A stretch of DNA of 64,000 nucleotides from Mycobacterium sp. Aquia_216 (lineage in GTDB: Bacteria; Actinomycetota; Actinomycetes; Mycobacteriales; Mycobacteriaceae): contig NZ_CP113529.1 in assembly GCF_026723865.1 (NCBI RefSeq), forward strand, positions 2,418,001 to 2,482,000, read 5' to 3'. The first letter of the stretch is position 1, and each line of letters opens with the position of its first letter. The notes beneath the pieces are model-generated. The model was not told where the DNA came from. It did no database searches and was given only the letters and a program-made list of their open reading frames with translations. The translations under genes were made by a program, and so were the position numbers. This document shows, piece by piece, positions 41,832 to 54,264 of this stretch.

Positions 41832-43222
41832 TGGCGGCGCCGAAAGAGCTCAAAGCCATGCTGTGGAAGGCGGCCGAAAAGCTGCGTGGCTCCCTGTCGG
41901 CCGGCCAGTACAAGGACGTCGTGCTCGGGCTGGTGTTCTTGAAGCACGCGTCCGACTTGCAGTGGAACATCTTGGCGGACAATGCGACAGCCGGCAACAT
42001 CGGTCAGCTCGTCGACGATGCGATGACCGCCGTGATGACGGCCAACCCGGCGCTTGCCGGGATGCTGCCGCGGCTGTACGAAGCCCTCGACCAACGCCGG
42101 CTCGGTGAGCTGGTGCGGCTGCTTGACGGCGCCCGGCTGCGGCTGCGCGACGACGGGCGTCCGCGCGACGTGATGGGGGAGGTCTACGAGTACTTCCTCG
42201 GCAATTTCGCTCGCGCGGAGGGTAAACGGGGTGGGGAGTTCTTCACACCGCCCAGCGTGGTGCGACTGATCGTGCAGGTGCTGGCGCCGGTGGGCGGGCG
42301 GGTGTACGACCCGTGCTGTGGCTCGGGCGGGATGTTCGTGCAGACCGAGAATTTCATCGCCGCCCACGACGGCGACCTCAAGGACTTCTGCGTCTACGGT
42401 CAGGAGAGCGTCGAGCAGACCTGGCGAATGGCGAAGCTGAACCTCGCGATTCACGGGATCGACAATGCGGGTCTGGCTCGGGGCGACACGTTTGCCGAGG
42501 ACCTGCACGCCGGCGTCTGCATGGACTACGTGATGGCCAATCCGCCGTTCAACATCAAGGATTGGGCGCGCGACGAAGACGACCCGCGGTGGCGCTTCGG
42601 GATTCCACCCGCCGCGAACGCCAATTACGGCTGGATTCAGCACATCCTGGCCAAGCTGGCTCCGGGCGGTGTGGCCGGCGTGGTGATGGCGAACGGCTCG
42701 ATGTCGTCGAACGCGCTCGGCGAGGGCGACATTCGCGCGCGGATCGTCGACGCGGATCTGGTCTCCTGCATGATCGCGCTGCCCGCGCAGCTGTTTCGCA
42801 GCACCGGAATCCCGGTGTGCCTGTGGTTCTTTGCCATGGACAAGGGTGACCGGTCCGGACAGGTGCTTTTCATCGACGCCCGCGGCCTCGGCTATCTCGT
42901 CGATCGCGCGGAACGCGCACTGACCGACGAGGAGGTTGTCCGTATCGGCGACACCTATCACGCGTGGAGCGCGTCATCGGTCACGAAAGACCTTGCTTAC
43001 CAGGATATTCCGGGGTTCTGTAAATCGGCATCGCTGGACGAAATCGCCGCCGCGGGTTACCTGCTCACACCGGGCCGTTATGTCGGTGCTCCCGCAGCCG
43101 AGGATGACGCGGAGCCCGCCGAGGAGAAGATTGCGCGGCTGACCGAGGACTTGCTGGCGGCGTTGGATGAGTCCGCGCGCCTGGAGACGGTGGTGCGCCA
43201 GCAGGTGCGTCGATTGTGGTGA
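41831..43222 (+). CDS. hsdM: Type I DNA methyltransferase subunit M
   Basis: The 463-residue N6-adenine methyltransferase has an N-terminal HsdM helical domain (LKAMLWKAAEKLRGSLSAGQ). The SAM motif I is YDPCCGSGGMF near residue 159, and the catalytic NPPF motif (YVMANPPFNIKDW) is near 237. It needs HsdS for sequence recognition. It is shorter than the roughly 540-residue M. tuberculosis HsdM, mainly at the ends. hsdS overlaps its stop (gtga). No hsdR is found in the window, so it probably acts as a solitary epigenetic methylase. Confidence 0.95.
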   Translation: MAAPKELKAMLWKAAEKLRGSLSAGQYKDVVLGLVFLKHASDLQWNILADNATAGNIGQLVDDAMTAVMTANPALAGMLPRLYEALDQRRLGELVRLLDGARLRLRDDGRPRDVMGEVYEYFLGNFARAEGKRGGEFFTPPSVVRLIVQVLAPVGGRVYDPCCGSGGMFVQTENFIAAHDGDLKDFCVYGQESVEQTWRMAKLNLAIHGIDNAGLARGDTFAEDLHAGVCMDYVMANPPFNIKDWARDEDDPRWRFGIPPAANANYGWIQHILAKLAPGGVAGVVMANGSMSSNALGEGDIRARIVDADLVSCMIALPAQLFRSTGIPVCLWFFAMDKGDRSGQVLFIDARGLGYLVDRAERALTDEEVVRIGDTYHAWSASSVTKDLAYQDIPGFCKSASLDEIAAAGYLLTPGRYVGAPAAEDDAEPAEEKIARLTEDLLAALDESARLETVVRQQVRRLW

Positions 43223-44283
43223 CCGCGACGCTCGGGGAGTATCTCGACTTCAGCACTGGAGGTGGTTCGCCGGTGCGGGTGCCTGACGGGCGGTTTCCCG
43301 TCTACGGCGCCAACGGCACGATCGGTTACGCGGCGCGACCGAATGCCAGCGGCCCGCTGATCGTGCTCGGCCGCGTCGGATCGTATTGCGGCAGCGTGCG
43401 TTATTGCGATTCCGACGTGTGGGTCACCGACAACGCGTTGGTGTGCCGGGCCAAAGAGCCTGCGGAGACCAGATATTGGTATTACGCGCTGCAAACCTGC
43501 AGGCTGGGCGATCATCGCGCAGGGTCGGGGCAGCCGCTGCTCAATCAGGCGATTCTGCGTGACGTGTCGGTGTGCCCGGTCCCGGGACGCCAGCGACAGC
43601 GGATTGCCAAGCTACTCGGAGCTTTCGACGACAAGCTCGCCGCCAACGAGCGGGTGATCGCGGCCGCCGAGAACCTGATGGTCGCCCTTGTCGAACGGAT
43701 CTCCGACTACGTGCCGCTGTCGACCTTGGCGCAACGGTCGACGGTGGTGCGCGGGCCGGAACAGTTCGGGGACATCGTCGCGCATTTCAGCCTTCCGGCG
43801 TTCGACGACGGCGCCACACCCGCGTGTGTTGACGGTGCATCCGTGCGAAGCGGCAAGTTCGTGCTGTCGCGACCGTGTGTGCTGTTCGCCAAGTTGAACC
43901 CGCGGATTCCGCGTATCTGGAATGTGGCGCAACTGCCCTCCGAAATGGCAGTGGCAAGTACGGAATTCGTCGTGCTCGAACCCACCGGTGTCGCCACGTC
44001 GGCGCTGTGGGCGGCGGTACGGCAACGCGACGTCTCGCAGGGCCTGCAGCAGCAGGTCGTCGGAACCTCGACCAGCCACCAGCGAATCGCGCCGCGCGAC
44101 CTGATGGACGTTGCGGTGCGCGACGTTCGCCGGCTGACCGCCGATGCGGCCCAGACGATCACCAGTCTGGGTGGGCTGTGCCACACGCGGCGCGGCGAAT
44201 CCCTGCGGCTGTCCGGCTTCCGCGACGCCATACTGCCCCTGCTGATGTCGGGCACGGTCCGGATCAAGCAAGACCCCCGCTAA
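43219..44283 (+). CDS. hsdS: Type I restriction-modification specificity subunit S
   Basis: The 354-residue specificity subunit has two target-recognition domains. TRD1 is about 1-120 ([20 protein letters not shown] and [12 protein letters not shown]), followed by a conserved helix ([20 protein letters not shown]). TRD2 is about 155-305 and a second C-terminal helix follows. Two TRDs joined by helices predict a bipartite recognition site. The start is GTG 43219, with GTG 43216 as an alternative. The recognition sequence cannot be read from the protein. Confidence 0.93.
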   Translation: MTATLGEYLDFSTGGGSPVRVPDGRFPVYGANGTIGYAARPNASGPLIVLGRVGSYCGSVRYCDSDVWVTDNALVCRAKEPAETRYWYYALQTCRLGDHRAGSGQPLLNQAILRDVSVCPVPGRQRQRIAKLLGAFDDKLAANERVIAAAENLMVALVERISDYVPLSTLAQRSTVVRGPEQFGDIVAHFSLPAFDDGATPACVDGASVRSGKFVLSRPCVLFAKLNPRIPRIWNVAQLPSEMAVASTEFVVLEPTGVATSALWAAVRQRDVSQGLQQQVVGTSTSHQRIAPRDLMDVAVRDVRRLTADAAQTITSLGGLCHTRRGESLRLSGFRDAILPLLMSGTVRIKQDPR

Positions 44284-44293
44284 GGTAGGCGCC

Positions 44294-45046
44294 GTGGCCG
44301 AGACCGCGCCGCTGCGCGTGCAACTGATCGCCAAGACGGAGTTCTTGGCGCCGCCGGACGTGGCGTGGACCACCGACGCCGACGGCGGGGCGGCGCTGGT
44401 CGAGTTCGCCGGCCGGGCCTGCTACCAGAGCTGGTCGAAACCCAATCCCAAGACCGCGACCAACGCGGGCTACATCAAACACATCATCGACGTCGGGCAC
44501 TTTTCGGTGCTCGAGCACGCCAGCGTGTCGTTCTACATCACCGGCATCTCGCGCTCGTTGACCCACGAATTGATCCGGCATCGGCATTTCTCCTACTCGC
44601 AGCTCTCGCAGCGCTACGTGCCCGAGGCGGACTCGCAGATCGTCGTGCCGCCCGGTCTGGAGAACGACCCCGAACTACAACAGATCCTGGCCGCGGCCGC
44701 CGACGCCAGCCGCGCCGCCTATACCGAACTGCTGGCCAAGCTCGAAGCCAAGTTCGCCGACCAACCCAACGCGGCGCTGCGGCGCAAGCAAGCGCGGCAG
44801 GCCGCCCGCGCCGTGCTGCCGAACGCCACCGAAACCCGCATCGTCGTGACGGGGAATTACCGGGCCTGGCGGCACTTCATCGCGATGCGCGCCAGCGAGC
44901 ACGCCGACGTGGAAATCCGGCGCCTGGCCATCGAATGTCTGCGCCAGCTCGTCGAGGTCGCACCGGCGGTGTTCGCCGATTTCGAGATCTCCACTCTTGC
45001 CGATGGGACCGAGGTCGCGACCAGTCCGTTGGCCACCGAAGCTTGA
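44294..45046 (+). CDS. thyX: Flavin-dependent thymidylate synthase ThyX
   Basis: The 250-residue enzyme, the same length as in M. tuberculosis, makes dTMP with FAD/NADPH and releases tetrahydrofolate, not dihydrofolate. The ThyX signature [14 protein letters not shown] begins at Arg95, and [18 protein letters not shown] carries further FAD/dUMP contacts. GTG 44294 follows aaggtagg. Having both thyA and thyX is normal in mycobacteria. The gene sits 10 bp after hsdS and before dapA. Confidence 0.98.
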   Translation: MAETAPLRVQLIAKTEFLAPPDVAWTTDADGGAALVEFAGRACYQSWSKPNPKTATNAGYIKHIIDVGHFSVLEHASVSFYITGISRSLTHELIRHRHFSYSQLSQRYVPEADSQIVVPPGLENDPELQQILAAAADASRAAYTELLAKLEAKFADQPNAALRRKQARQAARAVLPNATETRIVVTGNYRAWRHFIAMRASEHADVEIRRLAIECLRQLVEVAPAVFADFEISTLADGTEVATSPLATEA

Positions 45047-46087
<1,041 letters not shown>

Positions 46088-46094
46088 TCGACAG

Positions 46095-47771
46095 GTGAAC
46101 GACGCTCTGCGCCCACCCGGTCCGTTGACCGCAGGTGGGTTGCGGGTGACTGCGCTGGGTGGGATCAGCGAAATCGGCCGCAACATGACGGTTTTCGAGC
46201 ATCTGGGCCGGCTGCTGATCATCGACTGCGGGGTGATGTTTCCCACCCACGACGAGCCCGGCGTCGACCTGATCCTGCCGGATCTGCGTCACATCGAAGA
46301 CCGGCTCGACGACATCGAGGCGCTGGTGCTCACGCATGCGCACGAGGACCACATCGGCGCGATCCCGTTCCTGCTCAGGCTGCGGCCCGACATCCCGGTC
46401 GTCGGCTCCAAGTTCACCCTGGCGATGGTCGCCGCCAAGTGTCGCGAGCACCGCATCAAGCCGGTTTTCGTCGAGGTCAAAGAGGGGCAGAGCAGCCGGC
46501 ACGGCGTGTTCGAGTGCGAATACTTCGCCGTGAACCACTCGATCCCGGACGCGCTGGCCATTGCCGTTTACACCGGCGCGGGAACGGTTTTGCACACCGG
46601 CGACATCAAGCTCGACCAAACCCCGCTGGACGGCCGGCCCACCGACCTGCCCGGCATGTCACGGCTCGGCGACGCCGGTGTGGACCTGTTTCTGTGCGAC
46701 TCCACCAACTCCGAGCATCCTGGCGTCGGGCCGTCCGAAAGCGAGGTAGGCCCGACCCTGCACCGGCTGATCCGCGGCGCCGACGGTCGAGTGATCGTGG
46801 CGTGCTTCGCCTCCAACGTCGACCGAGTGCAGCAAATCATCGATGCCGCAGTCGCTTTGGGTCGGCGAGTGTCGTTCGTCGGGCGATCCATGGTCCGTAA
46901 CATGAGCATCGCCCGGGACTTGGGCTTCCTGCGGGTCGCCGATTCCGACCTGATCGACATCGGGGCCGCCGAGCTGATGCCGCCCGAGCGGGTGGTACTG
47001 GTCACCACCGGCACCCAAGGCGAACCGATGGCCGCGTTGTCGCGGATGTCGCGTGGCGAGCATCGCAGTATCACGCTGACCGCGGGGGACCTCGTCGTGC
47101 TGTCGTCGTCGTTGATCCCGGGTAACGAGGAGGCGGTCTACGGGGTGATCGATGCGCTGTCCAAGATCGGCGCCCGAGTCGTCACCAATGCCCAAGCCCG
47201 GGTGCATGTTTCGGGCCACGCCTACTCCGGGGAACTGCTCTTCCTGTACAACGGGGTGCGGCCCCGCCATGTGATGCCCGTGCACGGCACCTGGCGCATG
47301 CTGCGCGCCAACGCCAAGCTGGCCGCCACCACCGGGGTGCCGGAAGAGTCAATCCTGCTGGCCGAGAACGGTGTCAGCGTCGACCTGGTCGGGGGCAGGG
47401 CGTCGATCGCGGGAGCGGTGCCGGTCGGCAAGATGTTCGTCGACGGGCTGATCACCGGCGATGTCGGCGACATCACCCTGGGCGAGCGGCTCATTTTGTC
47501 CGAGGGATTCGTCGCGGTGACCGTGGTGCTGAACCGTGGAACCGGGCGTGCGGCCGTGACGCCGCACCTGTATTCGCGGGGATTCTCCGAGGATCCCAAG
47601 GCGCTCGAGCCCGCCGTGCGCAAGGTGGAGGAGGAGCTGGAAGCGCTGGTCGCGTCGGGGGTGACCGACCCGATCCGGATCGCCCAGGGCGTGCGCCGCA
47701 CCGTCGGCAAATGGGTGGGCGAAACCTATCGCCGGCATCCGATGATCGTGCCGACGGTCATCGAAATCTAG
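46095..47771 (+). CDS. rnj: Ribonuclease J
   Basis: The 558-residue metallo-beta-lactamase/beta-CASP nuclease equals Rv2752c in length. The zinc motif THAHEDHIGAIPFLL starts near residue 79, HTGDIKLDQTP and CDSTNSEHPG follow, and the beta-CASP motifs include HVSGHAYSGELLFLYNGVRP and MPVHGTWRML. It has 5'-3' exonuclease and endonuclease activity on RNA in mRNA and rRNA maturation. GTG 46095 lies 7 bp after the dapA stop. It converges with a methyltransferase gene, overlapping by 4 bp. Confidence 0.97.
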   Translation: MNDALRPPGPLTAGGLRVTALGGISEIGRNMTVFEHLGRLLIIDCGVMFPTHDEPGVDLILPDLRHIEDRLDDIEALVLTHAHEDHIGAIPFLLRLRPDIPVVGSKFTLAMVAAKCREHRIKPVFVEVKEGQSSRHGVFECEYFAVNHSIPDALAIAVYTGAGTVLHTGDIKLDQTPLDGRPTDLPGMSRLGDAGVDLFLCDSTNSEHPGVGPSESEVGPTLHRLIRGADGRVIVACFASNVDRVQQIIDAAVALGRRVSFVGRSMVRNMSIARDLGFLRVADSDLIDIGAAELMPPERVVLVTTGTQGEPMAALSRMSRGEHRSITLTAGDLVVLSSSLIPGNEEAVYGVIDALSKIGARVVTNAQARVHVSGHAYSGELLFLYNGVRPRHVMPVHGTWRMLRANAKLAATTGVPEESILLAENGVSVDLVGGRASIAGAVPVGKMFVDGLITGDVGDITLGERLILSEGFVAVTVVLNRGTGRAAVTPHLYSRGFSEDPKALEPAVRKVEEELEALVASGVTDPIRIAQGVRRTVGKWVGETYRRHPMIVPTVIEI

Positions 47772-48640
47772 ATCTTCTCCGCGAAAGCCGACCATTCCAG
47801 CTGCGAGGCCTTGAGTTTGCGGCCGGTCGGCTCGACGTAGCGCGCAATCAGTTCGTCCGGTCCGGCCTGCTCGACCAGTCGCCATCCGTACTCGGCGATG
47901 AACCCGGCAACCTCGTCGGGCTCCAAGCCGAAATGCCAAAGTTGTTGGCGCCGACGGACCTTGCGATACAGGGTGCGGGTGCCGTATCGATTCGTCCCAT
48001 CGATGAAGTCCCGCCGCACATAGGTGAACACCAGCCGGCTGCCCGCGGCAGCCGCGCGCAGTCCGTCCAGCGTTCGCCGCACGCCGCCCTCGGTGAGGTA
48101 CTGGGTCACGCCTTCGCAGACGAAGAACGCCCGGTAGTCGGTGTGATAGCCGTGCTCGGCCAACGCGGTGAGCAGGTCATCACGCTCGAAATCCAGTGCC
48201 ACCAACCGAACCGACAGCGGGGGACCGCCCAGCACCCGCTGTAGCGTCTTGGCCTTCCTGGCGATGTTGACCGGCAGATCCACCTCGAAGACCGGGATAC
48301 GGACCCGCCGGTTCAGCAGGTAGGCACGGGTGTCCAGTCCGGCGCCCAGGACGACCACCGCATTGATGTCACCGATCGACTCGGTGATCTTGTCGGCGAT
48401 GAAACGCTTGCGGCAGGCCAAGTTTGCCCATAGGCCGGGGCCGGTCCACTCCGATCCCCGAATCATCAGGCGGCGGATCGGCGTCGCTCGGGTCGCGGCG
48501 ACCAGCCAGCGCAGCGGGGCCGGCAAGAACAGGTCCGCGAGGTCATCGTCGACCAGCCGCCGCCCGGCTGGTTCGTTCTGCTCGACGGCGGCCAGCACCA
48601 TCGGACCAAAAGCGGTCTGTGCTGCGGGGTTTCGGGCCAT
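47768..48640 (-). CDS. Class I SAM-dependent methyltransferase, LCM/PF04072 family
   Basis: The 290-residue protein matches the mycobacterial family of putative O-methyltransferases; Rv2751 sits here in M. tuberculosis. The SAM site is VVLGAGLDTRAYLLNRRVRI followed by FEVDLP. Further motifs are LVALDFERDDL and FVCEGVTQYLTEGGVRRTL. The acceptor is unknown. It lies 5 bp downstream of the SDR gene on the same strand, so the two are probably cotranscribed with the small monooxygenase-like gene. Confidence 0.9.
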   Translation of the reverse strand: MARNPAAQTAFGPMVLAAVEQNEPAGRRLVDDDLADLFLPAPLRWLVAATRATPIRRLMIRGSEWTGPGLWANLACRKRFIADKITESIGDINAVVVLGAGLDTRAYLLNRRVRIPVFEVDLPVNIARKAKTLQRVLGGPPLSVRLVALDFERDDLLTALAEHGYHTDYRAFFVCEGVTQYLTEGGVRRTLDGLRAAAAGSRLVFTYVRRDFIDGTNRYGTRTLYRKVRRRQQLWHFGLEPDEVAGFIAEYGWRLVEQAGPDELIARYVEPTGRKLKASQLEWSAFAEKI

Positions 48641-48645
48641 GGCTG

Positions 48646-49470
48646 CTACTTGTTCAAGAAGCCCGCGTCGACCGGCAACGTCACACCGGTGATGTATTTA
48701 GCCTGATCGGACACCAGCCAGGCCACCGCGTTCGCGATGTCTTCGGGCTGCAGCACCTCGACCGGCATCGCATTGCCCATGGTTCCCGGCGTGTCGGTCG
48801 CGGCGGCCATCTGGGCCAGCCATCCGCGGGTGAACTCGTTGTTGATCATCGGTGTTTCGACGCCCGTCGGGTGGATCGAGTTGACCCGAATCATCTCCCT
48901 TGCAAGCAGATTCGCATAGACACGCATCAGTCCGACCACTCCGTGCTTGGCGGCCGCGTAGCCGACGGAGCCCGCGTCCGGGCTGCCGACGCCGGCCAGT
49001 CCCGCGGCCGAACTGATCAGTACGATCGACCCGCCGCTGCCCTGCTTGACCATGGTCGGTATCGCGGCCTTGATGGTGTTGTAGACGCCGGTGAGGTTGA
49101 CGTCGATGACGTCGCGCCAACCGTCGTCACCGGACTGCATCGGCGCGATGCCGGCGTTGGCCACCACGATGTCGAGCCGGCCGAGCTCGTGGACGGCCGT
49201 GCGCACCGCGGCCGACAGCGCGGCGCGGTCGCGAACGTCAGCTTCCCTGGCCACGATGCGGGCTCCGGTGTCCTCGACGAGTTTGACGGTGGCCGCCAGG
49301 TCCTCGGCGGTGGCGAGTGCGTACGGCACGCTGGCGATCGGCGCGCAGATGTCGACGGCGATCACGTCGGCGCCGTCGCTGGCCAGCCGCACCGCATGCG
49401 CGCGGCCCTGACCGCGGGCCGCGCCGGTGATCAGCGCGACTTTCCCTTCCAGCGGGCGCTGGTCACTCAC
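48646..49470 (-). CDS. Mycofactocin-coupled SDR family oxidoreductase
   Basis: The 274-residue SDR from GTG 49470 has the glycine motif [20 protein letters not shown] and IAVDICAPI. With an inserted loop after the first strand pair, this is the pattern of the mycofactocin-dependent SDR subfamily, whose NAD is not freely exchanged. NAGIAPMQ, the Ser of [10 protein letters not shown] and [10 protein letters not shown] complete the active site. It corresponds to Rv2750. The upstream ABM-domain gene overlaps its start by 4 bp. The alcohol substrate is unknown. Confidence 0.88.
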   Translation of the reverse strand: MSDQRPLEGKVALITGAARGQGRAHAVRLASDGADVIAVDICAPIASVPYALATAEDLAATVKLVEDTGARIVAREADVRDRAALSAAVRTAVHELGRLDIVVANAGIAPMQSGDDGWRDVIDVNLTGVYNTIKAAIPTMVKQGSGGSIVLISSAAGLAGVGSPDAGSVGYAAAKHGVVGLMRVYANLLAREMIRVNSIHPTGVETPMINNEFTRGWLAQMAAATDTPGTMGNAMPVEVLQPEDIANAVAWLVSDQAKYITGVTLPVDAGFLNK

Positions 49471-49781
49471 CGGCGCAGTTGGCCTTTGTCCGGGTCGCCC
49501 GCGGGAACCGGCTGCAGCATCTTGATGTCGGGTGCACCGGTCAGGTGCTCGCCGGCCGCCGTGAACAACTTGGCCACCGCGGGAGCCGAGCTGTGCGTCT
49601 TCAGCGCCTCTTCGTCGGCCCACTGCTCGACGAAGACGAAGGTCTCACCCGATTCGTGCACCGAATACAGCTGGCAGCCGGGCTCCTCGTGCACTTCTTC
49701 GGCCGCGGTCTTGAGGATGTCGCGGACGGTGTCGACGGACTCGGGTTTGACGGTCAAGGTGGCGACGACGACGACGGGCAT
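49467..49781 (-). CDS. Antibiotic biosynthesis monooxygenase (ABM) domain protein
   Basis: The 104-residue ferredoxin-like fold protein has [40 protein letters not shown] and HTGxP-like downstream text. It matches Rv2749 in length. ABM-domain proteins include cofactor-free monooxygenases and heme or quinone binders, so the activity is open. It heads a three-gene minus-strand unit with the mycofactocin-type SDR and the methyltransferase. Confidence 0.85.
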   Translation of the reverse strand: MPVVVVATLTVKPESVDTVRDILKTAAEEVHEEPGCQLYSVHESGETFVFVEQWADEEALKTHSSAPAVAKLFTAAGEHLTGAPDIKMLQPVPAGDPDKGQLRR

Positions 49782-50041
49782 GTGGGGCCTCCTGGCAGCT
49801 CACGGGGTGGTTGACGGGGTGACTTTCGTCACCCACGATCACACCAAGCCACCCTACTCAGGGGCCCGCGACGCGAATCATCCCGCGTCCACCCGAATGG
49901 TCGGAGCCGCGGCCACGACGGCGAATGGGGCGGATTCGGCCATCTCGGCATGGTAGAGCCGGCCGACCACCGAACTGTCACGCTTTTGTGACCCGTGTGG
50001 CAGATGGTGAATATGGGGCGACTGCGACTAGGCTGGACCCC

Positions 50042-52566
<2,525 letters not shown>

Positions 52567-52570
<4 letters not shown>

Positions 52571-53085
52571 AGCAGCAGCAACATCCGCGTGTTGCCCAGG
52601 ATGTTGGGCTTGACGTAGCTGAGGTCCAGGAACTCGGCGACACCGACGTCGTAGGAGCGGCACATCTCCTCGAACACCTCGGCGGTCACCGGCGTGCCCT
52701 CGATCTCGGTGAACCCGTGCTTGCCAAAGAACTCGGTCTCGAACGTCAACACGAAGATCCGCTCCAGCTGCAGTTCGCGTGCGACGTCGAGCAGCCGGGT
52801 GACGATCGCGTGGCCGATGCCGTGGCCGGTCGCCGCGGGGTGGACGGCGATGGTGCGGATTTCACCGAGATCTGCCCAGAACACGTGCAACGCGCCGCAG
52901 CCGACCACCCGGCCGTCGAGCTCGGCCACCCAGAACTCCTGGACGGCCTCATACAGCGTCACCAGGTTCTTTTCCAGCAGGATCTTGCCCGCATAGGTGT
53001 CGACGAGTTGCTTGATCGCGGGGATATCGGAGGCTCGTGCGCGCCGGACGACGACCTTCTGGTTATCCCGAGAAAGTTCGGTCAC
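52567..53085 (-). CDS. argA: Amino-acid N-acetyltransferase (ArgA-type GNAT)
   Basis: The 172-residue GNAT matches Rv2747, the stand-alone N-acetylglutamate synthase-type enzyme that starts arginine synthesis. Motifs are IKQLVDTYAGKILLEKNLVT, VGCGALHVFWADLGEIRTIA, the acetyl-CoA loop ATGHGIGHAIVTRL and FFGKHGFTEIEGTPVTAEVF. GTG 53085 matches the M. tuberculosis N-terminus; ATG 53103 would add six residues. It converges with ftsK by 4 bp and is divergent from pgsA3. Confidence 0.93.
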
Positions 53086-53141
53086 GGGTAACAGTATTGA
53101 CATCTGGGGCGGGGGTGCTGGTCAACCGCTATTCTGTTGCC

Positions 53142-53732
53142 GTGTCGGGGCAGCCGCAGACAGGACCCGTGGCCGGACGCGTCAGCATCGCCAACCTGGC
53201 CAATGTCCTGACGCTATTGCGCCTGGTGCTGGTTCCGATCTTCCTGCTCGCATTGTTCGCCGGGGGTGGCCACGAAACCGTGGCGCGGATCGTGGCCTTC
53301 GTGGTGTTCGCGGTGGCCTGCATCACCGACCGGCTGGACGGCCTGCTGGCCCGTAACTACGGCATGGCGACCGAATTCGGTGCGTTCGTCGACCCGATCG
53401 CCGACAAGATGCTGATCGGGTCGGCGCTGGTCGGGCTGTCGATGCTCGGCGATCTGCCCTGGTGGGTCACCGCCCTGATCCTGGCCCGCGAGGTCGGGGT
53501 GACGCTGTTGCGGCTGGCGGTGATTCGCCGCGGCGTCATTCCGGCCAGCTGGGGCGGCAAACTCAAGACCTTCGTCCAGGCGGTGGCCATCGGGCTGTTC
53601 GTGTTGCCGGTGTCGGGACCGTTCCTGGTGGCGGCATCGGTGGTGATGGCCGCCGCGATCGTGCTGACCGTGGTCACCGGAATCGATTACGTAGCCTCGA
53701 CCGTCAGGGAAGTGCGGCGGACGGGAACCTAG
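53142..53732 (+). CDS. pgsA3: CDP-alcohol phosphatidyltransferase (PgsA3-type)
   Basis: The 196-residue integral membrane enzyme has the full CDP-alcohol motif D-G-x2-A-R-x8-G-x3-D-x3-D (DGLLARNYGMATEFGAFVDP then IADK). Six hydrophobic helices span most of the chain. It joins a CDP-diacylglycerol to an alcohol and corresponds to Rv2746c, annotated as phosphatidylglycerophosphate synthase. Its stop region overlaps a SigE-type promoter for clgR, which follows 57 bp later. Confidence 0.93.
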   Translation: MSGQPQTGPVAGRVSIANLANVLTLLRLVLVPIFLLALFAGGGHETVARIVAFVVFAVACITDRLDGLLARNYGMATEFGAFVDPIADKMLIGSALVGLSMLGDLPWWVTALILAREVGVTLLRLAVIRRGVIPASWGGKLKTFVQAVAIGLFVLPVSGPFLVAASVVMAAAIVLTVVTGIDYVASTVREVRRTGT

Positions 53733-53750
53733 ACGGCGGCTGCCGGCGTT
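53724..53750 (+). promoter_or_regulatory. SigE-type promoter for clgR-pspA-pspM
   Basis: ggaac at 53724-53728 and cgtt at 53747-53750 are separated by exactly 18 bp, the GGAAC-N18-CGTT layout of mycobacterial SigE promoters. It overlaps the end of pgsA3 and lies 39 bp before the clgR start. SigE control of this operon is established in M. tuberculosis. Confidence 0.72.
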
Positions 53751-53789
53751 GACCTGATGAAGCAGCTTTGCCGGACGAAGGAGAGCAGG

Positions 53790-54128
53790 ATGTCGCCATT
53801 GGTGCGCGAGGTCATTGGCGAGGTGCTGCGCCTGGCCCGAACGTCACAGGGCCGGACGCTACGCGAGGTGTCGGACGCCGCGCGGGTGAGCCTCGGGTAT
53901 CTCTCGGAGGTGGAGCGCGGCCGCAAAGAGGCCTCCAGTGAGCTGCTGAACGCGATCTGCGACGCGTTGGACGTCCCACTGTCGACGGTGCTCACCGACG
54001 CGGGTGAGCGGATGGCCGACGAAGAACGCGCGGCCCGCAGCATGCCCAATGGCGCGGCGAGCGCCACCACCATCGACGCGAGCACCAAGGTCGTCATCCC
54101 GCCGGTAGCCTCGCTCGTGGTGGCCTGA
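53790..54128 (+). CDS. clgR: Transcriptional regulator ClgR
   Basis: The 112-residue XRE-family activator, identical in length to M. tuberculosis ClgR, has the [23 protein letters not shown] followed by [12 protein letters not shown]. It induces Clp protease genes and pspA under envelope or proteolytic stress. The C-terminus SLVVA is hydrophobic, the kind of tail recognised by ClpP complexes, which gives feedback through its degradation. ATG 53790 follows aaggagagcagg; an ATG at 53757 is upstream but less likely. Confidence 0.95.
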   Translation: MSPLVREVIGEVLRLARTSQGRTLREVSDAARVSLGYLSEVERGRKEASSELLNAICDALDVPLSTVLTDAGERMADEERAARSMPNGAASATTIDASTKVVIPPVASLVVA

Positions 54129-54148
54129 GTGCGTGAACTACCGGGCAA

Positions 54149-54182
54149 CGCCGATCGCGCCACAGGGGTGCGGCGATCGGCG
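54149..54182 (+). promoter_or_regulatory. 10-bp perfect inverted repeat between clgR and pspA
   Basis: cgccgatcgc (54149-54158) pairs perfectly with gcgatcggcg (54173-54182) across a 14-base loop, 20 bp after the clgR stop. No T-tract follows, so it may be a leaky terminator, an mRNA-stability hairpin setting the clgR:pspA ratio, or a protein site. Confidence 0.5.
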
Positions 54183-54264
54183 ACGACCCGATAAATTGAG
54201 CGGCAGGGTGATTGCTAGGGCCTATCAGGGGTCCGGCACACAGAAGCGAAGGTGGAGCTAACTC

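Noticed and set aside
41831..44283. Complete type I restriction-modification system
   Set aside because: Only M and S subunits are present; the flanking genes are a YcaQ-like protein and thyX, with no hsdR.
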